Of a stretch of DNA of 64,000 bases, positions 1 to 7,147 are shown in pieces. Numbering within the stretch: position 1 is the first letter of the stretch; every line of letters starts with the position of its first letter. The DNA lies in NCBI GenBank assembly GCA_964412195.1, contig CAYPNP010000002.1, forward strand, positions 186,001 to 250,000, read 5' to 3'. This stretch comes from CAYPNP01 sp964412195 (GTDB lineage: Bacteria > Acidobacteriota > JAAYUB01). A program made the position numbers and the translations under genes. The notes beneath the pieces are model-generated. The model was not told the DNA's origin, did no database searches, and saw nothing but the letters and a program-made list of their open reading frames with translations.

Positions 1-489
1 AACGCCGACTGGGAAAAGGCGTTCGCGCTGAATTTCTACGGCGCGCTGTACGGCATCCGCGCCGTGCTGCCGATCATGCGGGCGCAGGGCGGCGGCCACA
101 TCGTGGACGTCATCTCCGGGATCGCGTTCAGCCCAATGGCCCTGCAGTCCATGTATGCCGCCACCAAGGCCGCCCTGAACGCGCTGACCCTCGCCCTGCG
201 CTACGAGTTCTGGGACGAAAACATCCGCCTGACCTCGGCCACGCCGGGCACCACGGCCACTGCGATCTGGGCTGCGGGCGGCAAGGAGCCGCCCCCGGAC
301 GCGCAGACGCCCCAGCAATCGGCGCAGACGATCCTCGCCGGCGTGGCGAAGAACGAGCGGCTGGTCCTCGGCGACGAGGGCGACGCCTCCGGCGCCCGGA
401 CCTGCTTTCATCCCGAAATGGCGGACGGAGTGGACGAATACCTGCTGAACGTGGCCCGCAAGCGCCGCAACGGGGAATGGGTCGTGTAA
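1..489 (+). CDS. Short-chain dehydrogenase/reductase, C-terminal part
   Basis: The gene enters from the left edge and is open from base 1, so its NAD(P)-binding N-terminus is outside the window. The visible part has the SDR core: the structural Asn in FALNFYGAL, the catalytic Ser in VISGIAF and the catalytic Tyr-x3-Lys in YAATK. These define an NAD(P)-dependent oxidoreductase acting on a hydroxyl or carbonyl. The C-terminus is short and lacks a clear specificity motif. It lies 33 bases before an acetoacetate-decarboxylase-like gene and a 3-hydroxyacyl-CoA-dehydrogenase-like gene on the same strand. An operon for a small keto- or hydroxy-acid is likely, but the substrate cannot be read from the sequence. 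Confidence 0.85.
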   Translation, partial: NADWEKAFALNFYGALYGIRAVLPIMRAQGGGHIVDVISGIAFSPMALQSMYAATKAALNALTLALRYEFWDENIRLTSATPGTTATAIWAAGGKEPPPDAQTPQQSAQTILAGVAKNERLVLGDEGDASGARTCFHPEMADGVDEYLLNVARKRRNGEWVV

Positions 490-522
490 GGCCCCAAAAA
501 TCCGAATGGAGGTCATAATTCC

Positions 523-1392
523 ATGAAGAACGGCAGTTATTTCATCCCGCGGGAACAGATTTTTCCTTTCATGAACCCCGGCGCCATGAACAGCGAGGAG
601 GGCCTCTACCTCACCTGGGAGACCGACCCGGCCGTGGCGAGGCGGGTGTTACCCCCCATGTTCGAGCTGCTGGACCCCGCCCATCCCATCGCCATGGTGT
701 ACGTCGTGAACATCCGCGAGCCCACCTTCGCACCCTGGTATATGGAGGGCGGCCTCTCTCTGCTGTGCCGGCATGGTGAAACCATCGGCGCCTACTTCCT
801 GAACCTTCAGCTCAGCGGCCCGGGGGCGCACATGGGCCTTTGCAGCGGGCGCGAGATTTCCGGGCTGCCGAAGAAAATGTGCGAGCGCATCGTGGTCGAA
901 CGCAACGGCGACTGGGCGCGCGCCTTCATCGAGCGGCACGGCCGGCGCATTTTCTCGACAGAGGTGGAGATGGGAGTCTACAACGACCCCTTGATGGGAG
1001 TCATGCGCAAGGACTACCAGCCGGGGTACCAGGAACGGGGCGCCTGCCTGCTGTTCCAGTACGAGTGCGGGATGGCGCCGAAAGGTTCCATGAACTTTCC
1101 GAAGGCGCGCCTGCTCCTCTACGACAGTGTCACCGATTTCCAGACCTGGGAACCGGCTCGCATCCAATCGCTCCAGATGGAGCCCTCCCTCGACGACCCC
1201 TGGGCGGAGCTGGAAGTGGTGAAGCTGCTCGGCGCCGGATACAGCATCAACTCCAACTGGGTCGCGGGCCTCTCGACCCTCGCACAATATGAGGGAGCGG
1301 AGGCCGACGGTCTCATATCGTACCTGTTCTCTGGACGCTGGGACCGGTCCACTCTCGTCACCGGCCGCCACCAGATTTACGGGCAGTTTTGA
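523..1392 (+). CDS. Acetoacetate decarboxylase family protein
   Basis: This 289-residue protein fits the acetoacetate decarboxylase (ADC) superfamily, where a buried Lys forms a Schiff base with a beta-keto acid. The family signature is present as GREISGLPKK at residues 109-118, and one of Lys117/Lys118 should be the Schiff-base residue, as in the clostridial enzyme. Many ADC-like proteins are not decarboxylases but aldolases or dehydratases with the same lysine, so the reaction stays open. The ATG at 523 follows an AATGGAGG-type ribosome site. It sits between an SDR and a 3-hydroxyacyl-CoA dehydrogenase homologue, with 33 and 20 base gaps, which argues for one transcript. Confidence 0.8.
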   Translation: MKNGSYFIPREQIFPFMNPGAMNSEEGLYLTWETDPAVARRVLPPMFELLDPAHPIAMVYVVNIREPTFAPWYMEGGLSLLCRHGETIGAYFLNLQLSGPGAHMGLCSGREISGLPKKMCERIVVERNGDWARAFIERHGRRIFSTEVEMGVYNDPLMGVMRKDYQPGYQERGACLLFQYECGMAPKGSMNFPKARLLLYDSVTDFQTWEPARIQSLQMEPSLDDPWAELEVVKLLGAGYSINSNWVAGLSTLAQYEGAEADGLISYLFSGRWDRSTLVTGRHQIYGQF

Positions 1393-1412
1393 ACGCTTCA
1401 GGAGGATGAACC

Positions 1413-2327
1413 ATGACAGTTGACGACATTCGCAAGGTCCTGGTGGTGGGCACGGGGACCATGGGCCAGAAAATCGCCCTGCAATGCGCCCGTTACGGCT
1501 ACGAAGTGGTCGCCTACGACGCCGTTCCCAAGTCCCTGGAGAACGCCAAAACCAGAATCCCCGCTTTTGCCGCCGGCCTGGTGGCGCAGGGAAAGATGAC
1601 TCCCGACGAGTCGGCAGCCGCTCTCTCCCGGATCCGCTACTCCTCCGATCCTCAAGATGGGGCGGACGCAGACCTCGTGAGCGAGTCGGTCTTCGAGGAT
1701 CCCGACCTCAAGGCGAAGGTCTTCGCCCAGCTCAACGCAATCTGCAAGCCCGAAACAGTCTTCACGACCAACACGTCCACGCTGCTGCCGTCCATGTACG
1801 CCGAGGCCACGGGCCGGCCGGCCCGGTTCGCCGCGCTGCACTTCCTGGGCGTGATTGACCATCGGCTGGTGGACATCATGCCTCACCCGGGGACTTCCCC
1901 CGAAATCGTGGAGCTTCTGACGGCCTTCGCGCGGCGAATCCGGCAGGTGCCGCTGGTCCTCAAGAAGGAGTACCCCGGCTACGTGTCCAACTCCATCTTG
2001 GGCGCCATGAATACCGCGGCCATAAAAATCGCGCTGGTGGAGAAGGTCGCCTCAGTGGAGGACGTGGACCGGGCGGTCATGATTCATCTCGGCATGCCCT
2101 GCGGCCCCTTCGGACTGAACGATTACGTCGGTCTGGACACCATCTGGCACGTCATGCAGAGCAACGCCAGGATATCGGGCGACCCGGGCGCCCAGGCCTT
2201 CGCCGACGAGTTCAAGCGGGACTACATCGACAAGGGCTGGCTGGGCGCCAAGTCCGGCCGGGGATTCTACACCTACCCCGACCCGGCCTACCTCCGCCCC
2301 GATTTTCTTGGCGGTGATCCCGAATAA
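1413..2327 (+). CDS. 3-hydroxyacyl-CoA dehydrogenase family protein
   Basis: This 304-residue protein has the two-domain layout of L-3-hydroxyacyl-CoA dehydrogenases. An N-terminal Rossmann fold carries GTGTMG at residues 13-18, followed by the helical C-terminal domain starting at YPGYVSN. The family's Ser (TNTSTL, Ser122), His (ALHF, His143) and Asn (in VSNSILG) are kept. The usual HFFNP stretch after the His is replaced by HFLGV, and the catalytic-dyad Glu (LVE) appears as Asp (LVDIM). The substrate or mechanism may therefore differ from the beta-oxidation enzyme. An AGGAGG site precedes the ATG. It is the third gene of the 1-2327 operon. Confidence 0.82.
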   Translation: MTVDDIRKVLVVGTGTMGQKIALQCARYGYEVVAYDAVPKSLENAKTRIPAFAAGLVAQGKMTPDESAAALSRIRYSSDPQDGADADLVSESVFEDPDLKAKVFAQLNAICKPETVFTTNTSTLLPSMYAEATGRPARFAALHFLGVIDHRLVDIMPHPGTSPEIVELLTAFARRIRQVPLVLKKEYPGYVSNSILGAMNTAAIKIALVEKVASVEDVDRAVMIHLGMPCGPFGLNDYVGLDTIWHVMQSNARISGDPGAQAFADEFKRDYIDKGWLGAKSGRGFYTYPDPAYLRPDFLGGDPE

Positions 2328-2354
2328 CCGCTCCCTCCGGAGGGTCTTGTACCG

Positions 2355-3674
2355 ATGAAACCTGCCCCGCGTCCGCAGCCCACGACCGTCCAAAAGCTGA
2401 TGGAGGAGGCCGACCTCTCCCTGGAGGTCGTGATCCTGCTCGTCCTCGGAGTGTTCATGCTCCTCTTCGGCATTATCCTGACCCGAATCCACACGAGGGC
2501 CCTGCCCTACAGCCCGGACGGCACCTACGGCCTCTTCCTGGTGCTCGTCTCCTTCCAGGTGATCGCCATGGGGAAGACGCCGTTCGGCGACCTGCGCCGC
2601 TCCTGGGCCGTCGTCGCCGGCGGGATGGCCGCAGCGGTCCTAGGGATGTCCCTCTGCTTCATTCCGGGCCTCCTGACGGGCTTCGCCCGGCGGCTGGTCG
2701 GGCTCGTGCTCACGGGCGGCGGTATATCCCTTTTCCTGCAGCTCGTGCTGGCCCGCGAGAAGGCGCGGCGGTGGATGGAGGGGCCCCGGATCCTGAAGTC
2801 GCTCGCTTTCGCCTGCGGCGCGGTCTACCTGCTGTCAATGGCCCTGGGGCTGATCACGCTGCTCCCCGGGGCCGTCTCGGATTACGTGACCGCCGGGGTG
2901 CTCGCCGCCACCGGGCTCGGCCTATTCTTCCTGGCCGGGAACATTCAGGGAATCGTCCGGTTATGGCCCCCGGCGGATCAGCATCCGCCATCGGGAGGCC
3001 CGGCCGCGGACGATGACACGGGACAAGTCCGGCGCGGGTTCTTCGGGGAGGCAACCCTCTCTCTCGCGCTGGCGACGCTCCTCCTGATAGGCGTCATGCT
3101 GACGTTCCTTGGGCTGGTCCTGGTCCCCGTCAACCTGGGGTGGATCCCTTTTTCGTCCGACGGCCTGCAGGGACTCCAGCTCACTCTCTTCGCCATCCAG
3201 ATGATGTCCCTGGGGGATTCCCCCATCGGCCATTACCGGAGGTCGTGGCTGATGGTCGCCTACGGGATCGCCTTCGTCGGCCTGGGGGCGTTCTCCTGCA
3301 TCGCGCCGGGGGTGCTCACCCACGTGCTGCGGACCCTCCTTGCCCTCTTGAACATCACGGCGGGAGTCATCTATTTCGCCCGGAGGCTCCGCCAGAAGAT
3401 CCTCGAGCGGAAAGCCCCGCCGGCGGGCCCGCTCCCACCCGTCGTCATCCGGTTGTTCCGGACGCAGGCAGTGCTGAACGTTGTCGTCATCGCCTTCGGA
3501 GCCAACATGCTCGTGCCGGGCCTCCTGCCGGGCCTCGTGAACGCGGCGATCATCGCCGCCAACGGGCTTCTGCTCTTCCGGCTGGTCTCCCTCCTGCGGA
3601 AGCTGGAGCAGGCGGCCACGAGATCCAGTCGGGATGCCGGGATCGCCTCTGGAGGTGACGGGAGCGCCGGCTGA
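2355..3674 (+). CDS. Polytopic membrane protein with internal duplication, unknown function
   Basis: The 439-residue product has about ten hydrophobic segments and no motif that I recognise. The two halves resemble each other. Residues ~18-140 contain SPDGTYGLFLVLVSFQ, then MGKTPFGDLRRSW and IPGLLTGF. Residues ~230-350 contain SSDGLQGLQLTLFAIQ, then LGDSPIGHYRRSW and APGVLTHV. The match includes the charged loop G-D/H-x-RRSW, so this looks like a tandem duplication of a four-helix unit. A third, shorter hydrophobic block follows at the C-terminus. It begins 27 bases after the dehydrogenase gene and may share its transcript. No transporter or enzyme family can be assigned. Confidence 0.75.
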   Translation: MKPAPRPQPTTVQKLMEEADLSLEVVILLVLGVFMLLFGIILTRIHTRALPYSPDGTYGLFLVLVSFQVIAMGKTPFGDLRRSWAVVAGGMAAAVLGMSLCFIPGLLTGFARRLVGLVLTGGGISLFLQLVLAREKARRWMEGPRILKSLAFACGAVYLLSMALGLITLLPGAVSDYVTAGVLAATGLGLFFLAGNIQGIVRLWPPADQHPPSGGPAADDDTGQVRRGFFGEATLSLALATLLLIGVMLTFLGLVLVPVNLGWIPFSSDGLQGLQLTLFAIQMMSLGDSPIGHYRRSWLMVAYGIAFVGLGAFSCIAPGVLTHVLRTLLALLNITAGVIYFARRLRQKILERKAPPAGPLPPVVIRLFRTQAVLNVVVIAFGANMLVPGLLPGLVNAAIIAANGLLLFRLVSLLRKLEQAATRSSRDAGIASGGDGSAG

Positions 3675-3918
3675 GCCTCGCCTCGGCCTCAGGGACAGAA
3701 TCGCCACCCAGCCGGCCGCCCAAGCCCGGAAATGGTGCCAGGCTGTGTCACGATTCAGACACCGGCAATCGGTCAGCACCGGCAGGCGTCTGGATGGTGA
3801 CCGATCTTGGCACCTGCCATTGGCACATGCCCATCTATCATGGAGTTGGGTTTCGGACAACCATTAGCACCACATGATTGGCATGCATTTTTATGTGAAA
3901 ATCCAATAATTTTTGTGC

Positions 3919-3948
3919 TTGTCGATCTCACATAGATTCCTGTATGAT
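3919..3948 (+). promoter_or_regulatory. Putative vapBC promoter
   Basis: A locally AT-rich stretch carries TTGTCG (3919-3924), an 18-base spacer and TATGAT (3943-3948), ending 18 bases before the antitoxin start. It lies in a 292-base gap (3675-3966) that has no other gene. Antitoxins of this class usually bind their own promoter, but I see no clear operator palindrome here. Confidence 0.5.
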
Positions 3949-3966
3949 GACAACAGGGGTGACACA

Positions 3967-4218
3967 ATGAGAACCACGGTCACGCTGGATGCCGCATTGG
4001 TCGGGGAGTTGTTGAAACATTCCCGCGCCAGGACAAAGACCGCCGCCGTCACGGAGGCCGTCCGGGAGCAAGTCCGGCGGATCAAACTGGAAAAGCTGTC
4101 CGGCCTGCGCGGTAAAATCGAATTCCAGTCCGACCCCCTGACCGCCGGGGGACGGGCTGATGTGGAGCGGGAGGATTTCCTGGGAGAACTGAGCGAGGTC
4201 GATCCGGATGCCGAGTGA
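3967..4218 (+). CDS. vapB: VapB-type antitoxin
   Basis: This 83-residue protein begins MRTTVTLDAALVGELL, a beta strand followed by helices, like the ribbon-helix-helix DNA-binding N-terminus of VapB antitoxins. The acidic C-terminal tail would be the toxin-binding part. I chose the ATG at 3967 because the promoter-like elements lie just upstream; an in-frame extension upstream would run through them. Its end overlaps the toxin gene by 11 bases, the usual arrangement for translational coupling. Its role is to neutralise the downstream PIN-domain ribonuclease and repress the operon. Confidence 0.8.
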   Translation: MRTTVTLDAALVGELLKHSRARTKTAAVTEAVREQVRRIKLEKLSGLRGKIEFQSDPLTAGGRADVEREDFLGELSEVDPDAE

Positions 4219-4588
4219 CGTCCTGCTGGACACTTCCGCCTGGATCGCGTTCTTCCGCGGCCAGCCCCCCGATGCAGCCGACCGGGTGCAGGCCCTGCTG
4301 CGGGAAGACCGCGCCATCACCTGCAGCCCGGTCCTCTTCGAGATCCGCCGGGGACTTCGTCCGACCGAACTCCATCGCGTCCAGGGCCTCCTCAACGCGC
4401 TCCGACACATTGCTTTCACCGAAGTCGACTGGCAGGCCGCCGCGGAATTGGACCGGGCGCTTCGTTCCGGCGGGAAAACGCTGCCCTTGATGGACATCTT
4501 CATCGCCACCGTCTGCCGGCGACATCACTTCCCTCTCCTCACGCTGGACGACCATTTCCGGGAGGTCCCGGGCCTGACGCTGGCCTGA
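4208..4588 (+). CDS. vapC: VapC-type PIN-domain ribonuclease toxin
   Basis: The 126-residue product has the full set of PIN-domain acidic residues: Asp8 in LLDTSAW, Glu in VLFEIRRG, Asp in LPLMDIF and Asp in LTLDDHF. In VapC toxins these coordinate a divalent metal and cut tRNA or rRNA. Length and order are normal for the family. It overlaps the antitoxin reading frame. The module stands between a membrane-protein operon and a radical SAM gene, and no mobile-element ends are visible around it. Confidence 0.88.
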   Translation: MPSDVLLDTSAWIAFFRGQPPDAADRVQALLREDRAITCSPVLFEIRRGLRPTELHRVQGLLNALRHIAFTEVDWQAAAELDRALRSGGKTLPLMDIFIATVCRRHHFPLLTLDDHFREVPGLTLA

Positions 4589-4628
4589 ATCGCCCCGGCG
4601 CCGTCCCCAACGCCCCCCGACTTCCCGG

Positions 4629-4657
4629 TTGAAAATCCGGCCGGCATCCAATATAGT
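4629..4657 (+). promoter_or_regulatory. Promoter of the radical SAM gene
   Basis: TTGAAA (4629-4634), a 17-base spacer and TATAGT (4652-4657) form a good sigma-70-like promoter, placed 33 bases before the ATG at 4690. Confidence 0.6.
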
Positions 4658-4689
4658 GGCAGGTTGTTCGCTGATTGAAAGGAAGCATC

Positions 4690-5688
4690 ATGCCCCACAT
4701 CCCCATGAAATACGCCCCGCAGCTGATCTGGCACGGGACGCGCAACTTTTTCGGCGGCAAGCCGGTGGTCATCTCCTTCGAGACCACCCTCTCCTGCAAC
4801 GCCAACTGCAAGCACTGCGACCTCGGCCTGGGCATCCCCAACGAGAAGCGGATGCCGCCCTCCGACTTCCGAAAATGGGTCGACCGGTTCCACCCACCCG
4901 TGATCCAGCTCTCCGGCGGCGAGCCTCTCCTGCGCCAGGACCTGCTGGACATCGTCAAGGCGGTCAAGATCAACCCGTTCTTCCCCTATACCATCCTGGT
5001 GTCCAACGGTTGGATGATGACCCCGGAGCGCTACGACGCGCTGCGGGAGGCCGGCGTGAACCAGTTCTCCATCTCCCTGGACTTCCCGGACGAGCGGCAC
5101 GACGAGTTCCGCGTCATCAAGGGGCTCTTCGCCAAGCTGGACCGGACCATCCCCGAGCTGGCGGCCCGCGGCCACGGCGACGTGGTGCTCAACACGGCCA
5201 TCACCGCCGAGAACGTCAAGGCCCTGCCCGACATCGTCCGCACGGCCCGGCGCTGGGGGGTCTGCCTCAGCTTCAGCGTCTACACGCCGCACCGCACCGG
5301 CGACCACAGCCTGACCGTCAAGGACCCGGAGGACCTCAAGCTGGTGGAGGACCTGTTCGCCCGCTGCAAGAAGCGCGACGGCGAGTTCGCCTCCGTGGTC
5401 AACTCCAGCTTCAACCTGGACGGCATCCTGAAATTCATGCGCGACGGGAACGTGCCCAACTGCACCGCCGGCCGCCGCTTCATGGTGGTGCACCCTTCGG
5501 GGATGCTGAATCCCTGCTCGCTGCAGCGGGTTGATTTCGAGACGCAGGACGAGATGGTCCGGGAGTTCTCCCGGCGCAACACCTGCGGGGGCTGCTACGT
5601 CTCGATCCGCTCCTACGTGGAGATCTCCTTCCTGAAGCTGCTCTGGGAAAACGTGTCCATGCGCGTCTTCAACCGCAGCGGGGCCTGA
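4690..5688 (+). CDS. Radical SAM protein with C-terminal Cys cluster
   Basis: The 332-residue protein carries the radical SAM iron-sulfur motif CNANCKHC (Cys36, Cys40, Cys43) and a SAM-binding SGGEPLL motif. More cysteines near the C-terminus (NPCSLQ, NTCGGC) suggest a SPASM-like auxiliary cluster. Such proteins modify peptides or small molecules by radical chemistry. No peptide substrate gene is visible next to it. The ATG at 4690 is preceded by GAAAGGAAG; a start 15 bases upstream is possible but has no ribosome site. An OsmC-family gene follows 11 bases downstream and is probably co-transcribed. The reaction is unknown. Confidence 0.8.
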   Translation: MPHIPMKYAPQLIWHGTRNFFGGKPVVISFETTLSCNANCKHCDLGLGIPNEKRMPPSDFRKWVDRFHPPVIQLSGGEPLLRQDLLDIVKAVKINPFFPYTILVSNGWMMTPERYDALREAGVNQFSISLDFPDERHDEFRVIKGLFAKLDRTIPELAARGHGDVVLNTAITAENVKALPDIVRTARRWGVCLSFSVYTPHRTGDHSLTVKDPEDLKLVEDLFARCKKRDGEFASVVNSSFNLDGILKFMRDGNVPNCTAGRRFMVVHPSGMLNPCSLQRVDFETQDEMVREFSRRNTCGGCYVSIRSYVEISFLKLLWENVSMRVFNRSGA

Positions 5689-5699
5689 GGCGAGGAACC

Positions 5700-6110
5700 A
5701 TGGAAGTCAAAACCGTTTGGGACGCCGGGATGGCCTTCACCGCTTGCCAGGACGGCCACGATTTCGTCATGGACGCTGACGCCACCTCCGGAGGGCGGAG
5801 CCGGGGCCCGCGGCCGAAGGGGCTGCTGCTCTCGGGACTGGCCGGCTGCACCGGCATGGACGTGGTCAGCATCCTGCAGAAGATGCGGGTGGAGGTGGAT
5901 TCCCTCGAGATCCTGGTTGACGCCGACCTCACCGACGAGCACCCGAAGGTGTTCTCCCGGATCCACCTGAAATACGTTTTCCGGGGCAAGGGCCTCCCCC
6001 AGGACAAGCTCGAGAAGGCGGTCACCCTCTCGCAGGAGCGGTACTGCGGCGTCTCCGCCATGCTGCGGCTCGTCTGCCCGCTCACCTGGGAAATCATCGC
6101 CTCGGAATGA
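5700..6110 (+). CDS. OsmC family protein
   Basis: This 136-residue protein matches the OsmC/Ohr fold in length and motifs. The first redox Cys is in LAGCTGMDV and the second in ERYCGVSAML, the pair that reduces organic hydroperoxides in this family. Many OsmC-like proteins of this subtype have no tested substrate. The P-K-x-LLL-x-G-LAGCTG block is typical. It lies 11 bases after the radical SAM gene. Confidence 0.85.
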   Translation: MEVKTVWDAGMAFTACQDGHDFVMDADATSGGRSRGPRPKGLLLSGLAGCTGMDVVSILQKMRVEVDSLEILVDADLTDEHPKVFSRIHLKYVFRGKGLPQDKLEKAVTLSQERYCGVSAMLRLVCPLTWEIIASE

Positions 6111-6156
6111 CCCGGCCGGCCTGTCCGCCAGATCTCCAGGCGGGTGAAACTTTCCC

Positions 6157-6185
6157 TTGTGCCGCGTATCGTATTCATCTAAAAT
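6157..6185 (+). promoter_or_regulatory. Promoter of the small exported protein gene
   Basis: TTGTGC (6157-6162), a 17-base spacer and TAAAAT (6180-6185) lie in a locally AT-rich stretch 45 bases before the next ATG. The AT content stands out from the GC-rich surroundings. Confidence 0.55.
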
Positions 6186-6230
6186 TACAGGTTCGATTTT
6201 ATGTCCATGAAATTTTCGTAGGAGCCCCAA

Positions 6231-6698
6231 ATGAAAAAGACCCTGTTCATCACCGCAATCCTGATCGCCGCCCTCGCGGTGCCGGCCCTGGCCGTGGTGG
6301 GCAAGACCCCTATGGCCTTCACCGATTCCGAGTACGCCAAGGCCCTGGACCTGAAGGTCAACATGTCGAAGCCGGACCTGGTGGCTTACGTCGGCTCGGG
6401 CAAGGAGCTGGTGGTCCTCAAGACCAAGAAGGAAGTGGTCTGGTACGAGCGCCTGACCTGGCTGAGCAAGTCCATGCCGCAGGACCCCGAGGTCATCAAG
6501 AAGGCTTACATCGCCTTCGTGGCCCAGGCGGCCGAGATCGCGCCCGGCACCGAGGAGTACAACCAGCTGAGCCAGACCCTGCAGCCGGCCGATGCCGAGT
6601 TCATGCTGAAGAACCGCTTCGTCGTCCGGATCAAGAACGAGGACGCCAACGGCAGCACCAAGCACTACATCGAGGTCTACGAGAAGAGCCAGAACTGA
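6231..6698 (+). CDS. Small exported protein, unknown function
   Basis: The 155-residue product starts with a clear signal peptide (MKKTLFITAILIAALAV, cleavage likely after PALA). The mature part is helical, charged and cysteine-free. I recognise no family. It is a single-gene unit: its own promoter stands before it, a GGAG-type site precedes the ATG, and a strong terminator follows at 6722. A periplasmic location is likely. Confidence 0.75.
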   Translation: MKKTLFITAILIAALAVPALAVVGKTPMAFTDSEYAKALDLKVNMSKPDLVAYVGSGKELVVLKTKKEVVWYERLTWLSKSMPQDPEVIKKAYIAFVAQAAEIAPGTEEYNQLSQTLQPADAEFMLKNRFVVRIKNEDANGSTKHYIEVYEKSQN

Positions 6699-6721
6699 GC
6701 CGGCCCTCTCGGCGGGAACCA

Positions 6722-6752
6722 GGCCATCCGCAAGGATGGCCTTTTCTTTTTT
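6722..6752 (+). terminator. Rho-independent terminator
   Basis: A perfect 8-bp stem, GGCCATCC with GGATGGCC, closes a GCAA loop and is followed by TTTTCTTTTTT. It lies 24 bases after the stop of the exported protein gene. Confidence 0.9.
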
Positions 6753-6830
6753 CGAGGAATGGTCCGGCGCAGGCGCTGACCCGGCCCCCGGCCGCCGCGC
6801 GCAGGCCGGTCAAAAAGCCCGGAAAATGTC

Positions 6831-6860
6831 TTGACTTGCCCGCGGCCGCTGCGTTATATT
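6831..6860 (+). promoter_or_regulatory. tRNA promoter
   Basis: TTGACT (6831-6836), an 18-base spacer and TATATT (6855-6860) stand 10 bases before the mature tRNA 5' end. This is a strong sigma-70-like promoter. Confidence 0.75.
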
Positions 6861-6870
6861 GCCCTCTTGC

Positions 6871-6948
<78 letters not shown>

Positions 6949-6956
6949 AACTCGAG

Positions 6957-6985
6957 ACCGGCCCCATGGGGCCGGTTTTGCTTTT
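6957..6985 (+). terminator. Terminator after the tRNA
   Basis: A perfect 20-base palindrome, ACCGGCCCCA with TGGGGCCGGT (6957-6976), is followed by TTTGCTTTT. It ends the tRNA transcript 9 bases after the CCA. Confidence 0.85.
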
Positions 6986-6990
6986 AAAGG

Positions 6991-7104
6991 CTCGGGGTTC
7001 GGGACTCGGGGCTCGAAGCTGGAAATCTGATTGCCGAGCACCAAGCCCCGAACCCCGAGTCCGTTGGTTTGAGCACCGAGCCCCGAACCCCGAGTCCCGA
7101 AGCA
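6991..7104. repeat. Heptamer word array A, inverted pair
   Basis: The left arm has four tandem 7-base words of the type CTCGGGG/TTCGGGA (6991-7018). The right arm has the reverse-complement words CCCCGAA/CCCCGAG in two blocks (7046-7059 and 7081-7101). The arms are separated by about 27 bases. The whole array sits between the tRNA terminator and the next promoter. Confidence 0.85.
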
Positions 7105-7109
7105 GAACC

Positions 7110-7138
7110 TTAACTTTGCGCGTGATCTCGGCTATAAT
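7110..7138 (+). promoter_or_regulatory. Promoter of the signalling operon
   Basis: TTAACT (7110-7115), a 17-base spacer and TATAAT (7133-7138) form a near-consensus promoter. Transcription should begin near 7145, only about 3 bases before the ATG at 7148. The message may therefore be leaderless, or translation may begin at the ATG at 7172. Confidence 0.7.
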
Positions 7139-7147
7139 ATGCCCCCT

